Positions 34,480 to 41,930 of a DNA stretch of 64,000 nt are shown here, one piece after another. Positions within the stretch are counted from its first letter, which is position 1, and each line of letters opens with the position of its first letter. Both the position numbers and the translations under genes were made by a program. The stretch lies in contig JACRIK010000026.1 in NCBI GenBank assembly GCA_016235865.1, positions 146,716 through 210,715 of the forward strand. The letters run 5' to 3'. The notes under the pieces are model-generated. The model did no database searches. It saw nothing but the letters and a program-made list of their open reading frames with translations, and was not told the origin of the DNA. Source of the DNA: Planctomycetota bacterium (GTDB taxonomy: Bacteria; Planctomycetota; MHYJ01; JACQXL01).

Positions 34480-34612
34480 GAATCTGTTTATCTAATGACA
34501 TGATATTGGAACTAAGCGAAGTGTGAGCGCGAGCGTCCGCGAAGCGGAGTGAGTTCCCCGTGTTCTCTGTGCCGGAGTTTACACTGAGCAGAGCGAATGT
34601 GTGGCAAATTTT

Positions 34613-35920
34613 ATGGATTTACAAAAAGAATTAGCCCGTTGCGCCAAGTGCGGGCAGTGCCGGTCGGTCTGTCCGGTCTTTCTGGCCTTGAAGGACGAGA
34701 CCCTGGTGGCCCGGGGCCGGCTGGCGATTATTCAGGCAGGGCAGGCAGGCCAACAGATGAGCGCCATAAGGGCGCCATGGCGCTTCGGCGCCACCAACAG
34801 ACCAACAGACCAATTCCGCAAGATACTTGACACCTGCTTAATGTGCCGCAGGTGCGAAGAGAACTGCCCGTCGTTGGTTGAGACAAGCGTAGTTTTTAAG
34901 TCCGAGCGCCAGAGAGTTACGGATGAAAAAGGACTGCCTTGGCTGTTGAGGTTGGGATTCAGGTGGGTCTTGCCCAATCGCTGGTTGTATAATAGCATGA
35001 TGCGTCTGGCGTCTTTGGCCGGTTGGCTGTTTGGCCGCGGCGGTGCGCCGGTCCGCCACCTGCCGTTATATTTCGCCAATCTGTTCCCCGACGCTTTGGT
35101 CGGGACTCCGTTGCGACTTCGCCAGCGTATGCCGCGCTTGGCCAAGAAATCAGCATTACAACTTCGTCATTCGTCATTGGACATTAGTCATTCGCCCAAG
35201 GTATCTATCTTCCTCGGCTGCGCTGCCAACTACATCTATCCTGAGATAATAGAGGCGCTGACTTCGATTCTGGACCGGCTCAAGATTCCCTACGTCATTC
35301 CTCAGGCTCAGGTCTGTTGCGGTATGCCGGCATTATTGTCCGGCGATGAGCAGTCCGCTAAACGCCTGATGAAAATGAATCAGGAAACATTTAAAACGGA
35401 AACTATTATAACCGTCTGTCCGACCTGCAACCGGATGCTCAGGGAAATGCGGAGTTCGGAATGGGGAATGGGGAATAAAATAGTTGATGCGGTGGAATTC
35501 CTTGAGACAGAATTAACTCAATTCCGCATTCCGCACTCGGCATTCCGCACTGCTTACCATACTCCTTGCCATTCCGCCGGCACCAAGGCGCCGGAGATTA
35601 TCAAGGCATTCCTCAAGGCCAATACGGATTATCAGGAGATTGATGATATCTGTTGCGGCGGCGGGGGATTGTTCACATTCAAATATCCGGAATTATCCGA
35701 CCTGATTGGTCAGGCCAGGGTGGATTCACTGAGGGGTTCTCTAATCACCCAATCACCTAATCATCCAATCACCCAGCTTGTCACCAACTGCCCGGGTTGT
35801 ATGATGCAACTGGAATATCTGTTGTCGTCAGGTAAGCATACCGTCAAGGTCCGTCACATCGTGAATCTGATTATGGACGCACATAAAACGGGTCGGCCCG
35901 CTCCACATACTCATAAGTAG
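34613..35920 (+). CDS. glcF: Glycolate oxidase iron-sulfur subunit
   Basis: I start at the ATG at 34613 because the upstream GTG at 34601 lies in a dispersed repeat; neither has a clear ribosome site. The 435-residue protein has two ferredoxin clusters (CAKCGQCRSVCP and CLMCRRCEENCP) and two CCG domains (QVCCGMPAL, DDICCGGGGLF). It carries electrons from GlcD to the chain. At least four stretches are translated from dispersed repeats: 34761-34793, about 35165-35205, about 35452-35555 and about 35743-35778. The 3' end overlaps the convergent peptidase gene by 50 bp. Confidence 0.9.
   Translation: MDLQKELARCAKCGQCRSVCPVFLALKDETLVARGRLAIIQAGQAGQQMSAIRAPWRFGATNRPTDQFRKILDTCLMCRRCEENCPSLVETSVVFKSERQRVTDEKGLPWLLRLGFRWVLPNRWLYNSMMRLASLAGWLFGRGGAPVRHLPLYFANLFPDALVGTPLRLRQRMPRLAKKSALQLRHSSLDISHSPKVSIFLGCAANYIYPEIIEALTSILDRLKIPYVIPQAQVCCGMPALLSGDEQSAKRLMKMNQETFKTETIITVCPTCNRMLREMRSSEWGMGNKIVDAVEFLETELTQFRIPHSAFRTAYHTPCHSAGTKAPEIIKAFLKANTDYQEIDDICCGGGGLFTFKYPELSDLIGQARVDSLRGSLITQSPNHPITQLVTNCPGCMMQLEYLLSSGKHTVKVRHIVNLIMDAHKTGRPAPHTHK
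34761..34793. repeat. Inverted copy of the 33106 repeat inside glcF
   Basis: The 33-bp match to the reverse complement of 33106-33140 is exact. It encodes a segment between the first and second iron-sulfur clusters, ARGRLAIIQ and FRKILDTC, that is expanded and does not look like the family. Confidence 0.8.
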
Positions 35921-37169
35921 ATTTCCGGTCCGCCTCCGGGATGCTCAGTTCAAACGGCATCTCCACCGCGTTGGCAATCCGGCTGACCAGTTCCAATCCG
36001 AATTGGCCCATGACCTTCAGCCCGGCCGGGCTGGTCAGGTGGATGTTGTCCAGCTTGCTATGCCCGTAGATTCCGCTGTAGCGATTGAGCGCGATAGACG
36101 GAATTCCCTTTTCATTGAACGGAATATTGTCGCTGGAATAGGCAAAGTGCCGGGTATCAACCGGCAGTCCTTTTTCTTTGGCAAAGCTGTCCACGAAATT
36201 AGCCATGGACTCGTGCCCGCAGATGACCGTGCCGTTATTGCCGAAGATGGTGCCGGCCACGTCAAAGTTTACCACCAGTTTCACCGTCTGCGTCTTCAAT
36301 GAAATCGGCGGCTTGGGACGGGTGAGTTCCCGGGCGTGCTGTTTGGTGTACGCCCAACTGCCTTTCAGTCCCATTTCCTCGCTGCCGAACCAGATGAACA
36401 TCAGGGTCCGTTTGGCCGGATGCCTGGCAAAGTGTCTGGCGAATTCGGCAATGCTGACCGAGCCGCCGCCGTTATCCACCGTGCCCGGGCATTTATTGAC
36501 GCTGTCATAGTGTCCGCAGATGATAATCTTCTCGTTGGGCAGTTCCGTGCCCGGGATAGTCGCCATGACATTGCGCGAGGTGGCCAGTAAATCTTTTTGT
36601 TTTAATATCACCCGGACCGTCCGGGCTGATTTATGAATCATCTCCAGCCCGTCTTCATAATTGAGCATGATGGACGGAATCCGGCCGTATGCCTTGATAA
36701 ACAGCTCGTTTTGTTTCAGCTGCATCAGGGCCGGCGCCGGGCCTTGCACCCGGATGATGGCCTTGGTCTTATACTGGCGCAGTTGCTGGTGCATGGTCTT
36801 GGTGACCGCGTTGTAGGTCAGCGCGATTCTATTAGCTACGGATTTTAAATGGCTCGGCTCGGATGTGGTCAGATGGACTACTTCGGCCGTGATGCCCTTA
36901 TCAGGCGTGGAACCGCTGTTGCCGATGACCGCCGCCTGGTAGGTCTTGCGATAGGGCGTTAATACCTCGAGCGACGCCTTGATGTCCTTAAAGGACTGTA
37001 TCCGGAAGGTCTCTTCTTTGGGCGTCAGGCCGATTGACCGCAGATATTGCTTGAGCAGATTGGCCGCCTTTTGCTCCTCCGGCGTGCCGCCCAGCCGGGG
37101 GAATGACAGCCGTTTCAGCAGTTGGAAGGCATTGTTTTCGTCAAATATTGGGTGATTCATAGTTGACAT
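35871..37169 (-). CDS. M28 family zinc aminopeptidase
   Basis: The protein has 432 residues (429 if the second ATG at 37160 is used). The peptidase domain has the co-catalytic zinc ligands of family M28: His in CGHYDSV, Asp in GTVDNGGGS, Glu pair in FGSEEMG, Asp in NFDVAG and His in GIYGHSKLDN. A PA-like insert lies between the N-terminus and the catalytic part. There is no signal peptide. The tail overlaps glcF convergently by 50 bp, and the start overlaps the -35 box of the divergent gene. Confidence 0.9.
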   Translation of the reverse strand: MSTMNHPIFDENNAFQLLKRLSFPRLGGTPEEQKAANLLKQYLRSIGLTPKEETFRIQSFKDIKASLEVLTPYRKTYQAAVIGNSGSTPDKGITAEVVHLTTSEPSHLKSVANRIALTYNAVTKTMHQQLRQYKTKAIIRVQGPAPALMQLKQNELFIKAYGRIPSIMLNYEDGLEMIHKSARTVRVILKQKDLLATSRNVMATIPGTELPNEKIIICGHYDSVNKCPGTVDNGGGSVSIAEFARHFARHPAKRTLMFIWFGSEEMGLKGSWAYTKQHARELTRPKPPISLKTQTVKLVVNFDVAGTIFGNNGTVICGHESMANFVDSFAKEKGLPVDTRHFAYSSDNIPFNEKGIPSIALNRYSGIYGHSKLDNIHLTSPAGLKVMGQFGLELVSRIANAVEMPFELSIPEADRKSTYEYVERADPFYVRP

Positions 37170-37190
37170 TCCCTTTCTGTTTCGTATAAT
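37163..37190 (+). promoter_or_regulatory. Consensus promoter of the HEAT/squalene-cyclase-repeat gene
   Basis: TTGACA (37163-37168), 16-bp spacer, TATAAT (37185-37190), 12 nt before the ATG at 37203. The -35 lies over the first codons of the divergent M28 gene. Confidence 0.75.
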
Positions 37191-37202
37191 AAAATATTAT
37201 AT

Positions 37203-39041
37203 ATGTCCAAGACGCATATTATAATCGCTCATCTGTTTCTATCAAGTATATTACTGATATATTTTTCCCTGTTGGTGAACGCCCAGCAGCCGGGCATAGG
37301 CTCGGGCAATCCTGCGCCGCCGAATCCTCCTGCTCCCAAGCCGATGGCCCAGTCCGAATGGTCCGAGAAACGCTCAAACTACCTGACCCTGTATAACAGC
37401 AATTCAGTGGACAAACGCCTCAAGGCCGTGGAATTCATCAACGCCGAGTTGTTCGAGCGATTGGTGGTCTCGGACCTGAAATACGCATCCGAGGTAATGG
37501 AATTTCTGCTTCAGATACTCATGGCTGACAAGGACGACAAGGTCATCGCGGCGGCCAAGGAATGCCTGGCCAAATTCCTGTCCCAGAAAACCTTTATTGA
37601 ATGGACGGTTAAGAATCACCGGAAAATCGCGGTCAAGGAACCCGCCAAACTGAGGTTGCTCGACGCCCTGAGCGATACCGCCAAGACAGTCCTGAATGAT
37701 AATGTCCAGTCCATCGCCGTTGATTTAACGGGCGAGGAACAGCCGGTCCGGGTGCGCCTGTCGGCCCTGGCGTTGGTGGCCCGCGGACCGTCCAGCAAGG
37801 CCATTGAGATTATGCTTATGCTGGCCAGGGATGCGGACGCCAATGTCTCCAAGTCCGCCCTGAACATCCTGGCCGGGTTCAAGCCGATAGAAAAGGCCGG
37901 CGCGTTGGTAAAAATGCTGGCCGAGGAAAAGAGGTCGGACATCAGGCAGGAAATCGGCCGCGCCCTGGGAATCATCTCCGGCGAGAAATTCGGAATGGAT
38001 GCGGCGGCCTGGCAGAAGTGGTGGGACAAGAACCCCTTGAGCCGGACCGTCCTGCAGTCTGAGGTGGATGCGGCTATCAGCAAGGGCGTGGATTACCTGG
38101 TCGGCCAGTATTCCCTCAACCCTTACGATGATGAATTGATTTTTTACACCCTGATAAAGAGCGGGGTGCGGATACCGGAAAAGACCCTGAAGTCCCTGCT
38201 CAATAAGGCGCTGAATAATAAACTGGAAAAGACCTATAACGTGGCGCTCCTGGCCATGGCACTGGCCGAACTGGATAGGATAAAATACCAGGACCGGATT
38301 ATCCAATGCGCCGAGTTCCTGCTGGCCGGACAATCCTCGTCCGGTAACTGGCATTACGGCACGCCGATTGGCAATTATGTTAATACGCCGTCTTCCGGCG
38401 CGGTCAGCCCGACCGACGGCGCGTCCACCCGGTCAGTCAGGCGGGTGACCCTCAAGATGCGCTCCCGCCGGGCGGAGACCGATTATGACAACTCCTGCAC
38501 CCAATACGCGCTCCTGGGACTGCGGGCCTGCGCCGATGCCTACATAGAAATCCCGGCCCCCGTCTGGGCCGATGCGGAAAAACATCTCCAGCTCACCCAG
38601 GGCTCGGACGGCGGCTGGTGTTACAACACCGGCTCGAGTTACGGCAGCATGACGGCCGGCGGACTCGGGGGCCTGGCCATCTGCAAATTCTATCTCAATA
38701 AGGACATCAAGGACGACAAGAACATCAAAAAAGCCATGGACTGGATTACCCGGAATTTCACGGTGCGTGAGAATCCCCAATACGGTTCCTGGCACTATTA
38801 TTATCTATACGCTTTAGAGCGGGCCGGAATCTTTACCCGGACCGAATCATTCGGCGGCAATGACTGGTATCCCATCGGCGCGAATTACCTGCTGAACGAG
38901 CAGAAACCGGACGGCTCCTGGAACGACAACGGCATCCCGATTCAGGACACCTGCTTTGCCATACTGTTCCTGAGGCGGGCCACCAAGCCGCTCAAGATTG
39001 AAATCACCCCCGGCGGTCCGGCCGGTGGGGAGGGGAAGTGA
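37203..39041 (+). CDS. Exported HEAT plus squalene-cyclase-repeat protein
   Basis: The 612-residue protein has a signal peptide (residues 5-27, ending VNAQQ). Residues about 60-265 carry HEAT-like repeats (ECLAKFLSQ, ADANVSKSALNILAGF). Residues about 285-600 form an alpha-alpha toroid of prenyltransferase/squalene-oxidase repeats: GNWHYGTPIGNY, YALLGLRACADA, GSDGGWCYN, KPDGSWNDNG. The catalytic DxDD of true squalene-hopene cyclase is not evident, so an enzyme role is doubtful. Such exported proteins are frequent in planctomycetes. It overlaps the next gene region by sharing a tight junction (2 bp to the ATG). Confidence 0.85.
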   Translation: MSKTHIIIAHLFLSSILLIYFSLLVNAQQPGIGSGNPAPPNPPAPKPMAQSEWSEKRSNYLTLYNSNSVDKRLKAVEFINAELFERLVVSDLKYASEVMEFLLQILMADKDDKVIAAAKECLAKFLSQKTFIEWTVKNHRKIAVKEPAKLRLLDALSDTAKTVLNDNVQSIAVDLTGEEQPVRVRLSALALVARGPSSKAIEIMLMLARDADANVSKSALNILAGFKPIEKAGALVKMLAEEKRSDIRQEIGRALGIISGEKFGMDAAAWQKWWDKNPLSRTVLQSEVDAAISKGVDYLVGQYSLNPYDDELIFYTLIKSGVRIPEKTLKSLLNKALNNKLEKTYNVALLAMALAELDRIKYQDRIIQCAEFLLAGQSSSGNWHYGTPIGNYVNTPSSGAVSPTDGASTRSVRRVTLKMRSRRAETDYDNSCTQYALLGLRACADAYIEIPAPVWADAEKHLQLTQGSDGGWCYNTGSSYGSMTAGGLGGLAICKFYLNKDIKDDKNIKKAMDWITRNFTVRENPQYGSWHYYYLYALERAGIFTRTESFGGNDWYPIGANYLLNEQKPDGSWNDNGIPIQDTCFAILFLRRATKPLKIEITPGGPAGGEGK

Positions 39042-39043
39042 TT

Positions 39044-39805
39044 ATGAAGAAGATTTTATTATTGGCGGGTTTGTTATTATTGGCTGGTTGTGCTGTCAAC
39101 GCCTCCGGTCCTCAGGATGCCAAGGCAATCGTACTTAATGCCCACCGGATGCTGGATGAAGCAAAGGGATACAGGTTTAATATGGACGTGACTTTAGACG
39201 ATACGCCGGCGACGATTAATATCAAGGGCGCCATCCAGAACCCTGATTTCTGCTACTTCAAAGTCACGCTGTCTACTCCTGAAAATGCCGAAGCAGAGGT
39301 AATGGAAGTGTACCGGCAGGGCAACAAGCTGGCTCTCAATCACGCCCGGGATGGAGAACCTAAAGAATGGCAACCGGATGATTATGATGATCCGGAATAT
39401 AGGAGTGTGGCCACAGATATGCTTTGGGAGGTATATAAAACCGTTGATGTGGATAAATTACTCAGGAACGCAAAATCAGCCGGGACCATGACAGTCAACG
39501 GGATTGAATGCTATAAGATAGAGGCGCTGTTTGACGCGGAAGACCTGAAAGACTTTAATGCAATTGATGAAGGTCGGATGTGTCCGCCCGGGACGGGCAA
39601 GGCCGTAAAGGCCGGATATCGATTCTGGGTGGCAAAAGGCAGCGGCGAACTCTGCAAAACACAACGCACCATTGAATACCCGGCGTCAGATAAGGCAATG
39701 ACATTAGATATTACAATGATGCTGTCAGACCATCACAAGGATATCAAGTTGGAAATACCGGCCGAAGTGCAGGCATTGTTAAAAGATAATCCGGAAACAA
39801 AATAG
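39044..39805 (+). CDS. Lipoprotein of unknown function
   Basis: The ATG at 39044 is chosen because GGGGAGGGG lies just upstream, and because it starts a lipoprotein signal (LLLLAGC, Cys near residue 16). The 253-residue product has a beta-rich mature part resembling periplasmic lipid-handling or outer-membrane lipoprotein sorting folds (YRFNMDVTLDDTPATINI, YRQGNKLALNHARDG), by strand pattern only. It follows the squalene-cyclase-repeat gene by 2 bp. Confidence 0.75.
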   Translation: MKKILLLAGLLLLAGCAVNASGPQDAKAIVLNAHRMLDEAKGYRFNMDVTLDDTPATINIKGAIQNPDFCYFKVTLSTPENAEAEVMEVYRQGNKLALNHARDGEPKEWQPDDYDDPEYRSVATDMLWEVYKTVDVDKLLRNAKSAGTMTVNGIECYKIEALFDAEDLKDFNAIDEGRMCPPGTGKAVKAGYRFWVAKGSGELCKTQRTIEYPASDKAMTLDITMMLSDHHKDIKLEIPAEVQALLKDNPETK

Positions 39806-39875
39806 TTCTGGGATGGGCGTTCCGTGTCTCAGTGCCTCTGTGGTTGAATTTCGGGCCGGGCGGGGGATTATAACT

Positions 39876-40298
39876 ATGAAGAAGGTTCTCTTATTGGCCT
39901 GTCTGTTATTGTTAATCGGGTGCGGAAAACAAATGACCCCGATTGAATTCGTCGAAAAGAACTTTGGGTTTCACATTCCTTCTGATGTGTATATACGAAA
40001 AATAGAGAATAGCTTTATTAATGGTCTTCATGGCGATGGGCACTTTTATCTGGAGGCGCAACTTGAGAAAGACCGGATGCCGATGTTCCTTCAGGTAATA
40101 TCGCAATCTGAGAAGTGGAAGGAACTGCCACTGCCAGAGGCCATGCAGAAGTATTACCGGGGCAGTTTCGTAAACAGGTATATGAAACTAAAAAACGGAT
40201 ATTACTATTTTCAGGATATTCCTGAAGAAGGCGGTTATAATATTGCCGTTTTGAATTTAGACACAAACGAATTGTTTGTCTATAAGCAGGTTAATTAG
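39876..40298 (+). CDS. Small lipoprotein of unknown function
   Basis: The start at 39876 gives the signal MKKVLLLACLLLLIGC, nearly the same as the one in the preceding lipoprotein. The frame extends upstream but lies in a dispersed repeat. The 140-residue product has a few strands and a Tyr-rich end (YYYFQDIPEEGGYNIAVL). It has no recognised domain. It lies 70 bp after the previous lipoprotein and may be a distant paralogue by signal only. Confidence 0.65.
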   Translation: MKKVLLLACLLLLIGCGKQMTPIEFVEKNFGFHIPSDVYIRKIENSFINGLHGDGHFYLEAQLEKDRMPMFLQVISQSEKWKELPLPEAMQKYYRGSFVNRYMKLKNGYYYFQDIPEEGGYNIAVLNLDTNELFVYKQVN

Positions 40299-40437
40299 AA
40301 TTGCCAGGGCGGGGGCGGGCATTAAACTTATACCTTATAACTTGTAACTTATAATTGCCCCGAAGGGGTTTGGGCCGGAATCTGCGATAGGGGGTCCGGA
40401 TTACTAGTATTGTGTCCCCGGATTAATCCCGTAGAGG

Positions 40438-40626
40438 CGCACTTATGAGTTGTAGTGACGCACTTACGACCTGTAATGACGCACTTACGACCTGTAGTGA
40501 CGCACTTACGACCTGTAATGACGCACTTACGACCTGTAGTGACGCACTTATGAGTTGTAATGACGCACTTACGACTTGCAAGTGCGCACTTATGACTTGT
40601 AGTGACGCACTTATAACCTGTGCGCT
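40438..40626 (+). repeat. Tandem array D: nine copies of a 21-bp unit
   Basis: Contiguous 21-bp units, core cgcacttacgacctgta. Ends alternate taatga and tagtga, so the higher-order period is 42 bp. The dyad AGTG-N3-CACT crosses the unit junctions. Both strands have an open frame with Cys every seven residues because 21 is divisible by three; I do not call these genes. Confidence 0.9.
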
Positions 40627-40857
40627 GTAGTCCAGAACCTTTATTAACAGTAAATGAAGGCCCGCCGACGCCCTTTATATGGGCCAAGTGACACACACCT
40701 TCCCCTAAAAGCCGCTAAATATCTGACTTCAGAGATGCTGTTTTGCCAAATCAGTCCTTTATGCCACCAGTCCTGTCCTAAAACGCCGCACCTTTAGGGC
40801 TTATATGGGGGTAAATAGTGGTTCAATATGATTTGTATGGCGTGTTTTCTGACTCAG

Positions 40858-40920
40858 TTGGCGTGCCAAATGACCTTGTTGGCGTGCCAAATAACCTTGT
40901 TGGCATGCCTAATGACCCGT
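40858..40920 (+). repeat. Tandem array E: three copies of a 21-bp unit
   Basis: Units start TTGGCGTGCCAA or TTGGCATGCCTA, with the dyad TTGGC-N2-GCCAA. A weaker copy precedes them. The array is 230 bp after array D and unrelated in sequence. Confidence 0.75.
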
Positions 40921-40973
40921 ATTGAGCTCAAAACAAGCTGAAACCTATTCATTCGGGATAATACAGAGGAATT

Positions 40974-41330
40974 TCATGGTGCCCGGGCCGGTATTCCGGA
41001 ACCCGCACTGCGGGACCACGAGCAATCGTCCTGTGAACGATGCGGAGTGAACTGGTGGAGTTTGTTCGGCTCGACAAGGATTACATAGCCGGCCTGGAAT
41101 GGTTTCTTGGCGTCTTCGTAGGTCATCTCGCCCTGGCCGTCCAGGACGAATATCTCGTGCTCGCCCGGATGGGTATGGAGCGGGGTATGGCCGTCCTGGG
41201 CCACCTCAAACAGGCGCATGGCGAAGTTGGGCGCCTCCTTCTGTGAAATCAGCCAGCGCATGCTCACGCCGATTGCGCCTTCGATTTCTACCGGACGTAA
41301 GGGGATTTCGTTGGAAGCTTGGCATTTCAT
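40974..41330 (-). CDS. Cupin-domain protein with frameshifted C-terminus
   Basis: The 118-residue product has a small beta-barrel cupin: THPGEHEIFVLDGQGEM gives the metal-binding His/Glu pattern, and PNKLHQF the second motif. Directly after HQF a 50-bp insertion (41002-41051) shifts the frame to an unusual tail. If it is removed, the frame continues RNTGPGTMKFLCIIPNE and stops at 40945, the expected end for this family. So the C-terminal strand is probably lost; function may be impaired. It starts 36 bp downstream of the ferredoxin gene stop on the same strand. Confidence 0.8.
   Translation of the reverse strand: MKCQASNEIPLRPVEIEGAIGVSMRWLISQKEAPNFAMRLFEVAQDGHTPLHTHPGEHEIFVLDGQGEMTYEDAKKPFQAGYVILVEPNKLHQFTPHRSQDDCSWSRSAGSGIPARAP
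41002..41051. repeat. 50-bp insertion in the cupin gene
   Basis: The insertion has CCGCA/TGCGG near its ends and an internal ACGA-GCAA-TCGT hairpin. Both ends adjoin GAA on the plus strand (TTC on the coding strand), consistent with a 3-bp target duplication. The length is not a multiple of three. Confidence 0.55.
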
Positions 41331-41366
41331 GGTGTAAGCATATAGCGTAGAGCGTATAGCATTGCT

Positions 41367-41825
41367 CTATGCATTGTTCTTCTGCAATAGTTTCTTGGCC
41401 AGGCCCTTGCGCCGGTCAGCCAGCTCCAGGGTCTCCTCCTCATAGCGGATGGCCTTGGTGGAGCAGACCTTGACGCATTTCGGGTCGCCGGAACACAGGT
41501 CGCATTTGACGATGTCGTTGTGATGGACGGTAATGGCCGCATAGGGGCAGACCGTGGCGCAGAACCGGCATTTGATGCACTTGGTGGAATCGTATTTGAC
41601 CACGCCGTTTTCCCGGTAATAGGCGTTCTGGGGGCAGAATTTCAGGCACAGGGCGTCCTCGCACTGCATGCAAATCAGCGGATATTCCAGTCGTTCAAAT
41701 TCGTCACGGACCACGCTGATAGCCGCCTTTTTGGGATTGCATTCCCCGAACTTGCTCAGGGAGCAGGCAATGGAACACTCCCGGCAGCCGGTGCAGAGTT
41801 CAGGGTAGATATATAAATATTTCAT
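41367..41825 (-). CDS. 4Fe-4S ferredoxin-type electron-transfer protein
   Basis: The 152-residue protein has four cysteine-rich cluster motifs: CTGCRECSIAC, CMQCEDALCLKFC, CIKCRFCATVCP and CDLCSGDPKCVKVC. This is the layout of HycB/DmsB-like or aldehyde:ferredoxin-oxidoreductase-associated iron-sulfur subunits that hold up to four clusters. No catalytic subunit is adjacent; the neighbours are a cupin and mnmA. The partner is therefore unknown. Confidence 0.9.
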   Translation of the reverse strand: MKYLYIYPELCTGCRECSIACSLSKFGECNPKKAAISVVRDEFERLEYPLICMQCEDALCLKFCPQNAYYRENGVVKYDSTKCIKCRFCATVCPYAAITVHHNDIVKCDLCSGDPKCVKVCSTKAIRYEEETLELADRRKGLAKKLLQKNNA

Positions 41826-41930
41826 AGAATTCTAATGCGTCCACGGATTAAGCGGATTTTACGGATTTAACAGATTTTCCGCTCAATCAGCATAATCGGT
41901 TTAATCTGCTTACGCAATTTCCTCCGAAAC

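Noticed and set aside
7451..40920. CRISPR arrays at the tandem repeats
   Set aside because: The units are contiguous with no unique spacers, are shorter than CRISPR repeats plus spacers, and no cas genes are in the window.
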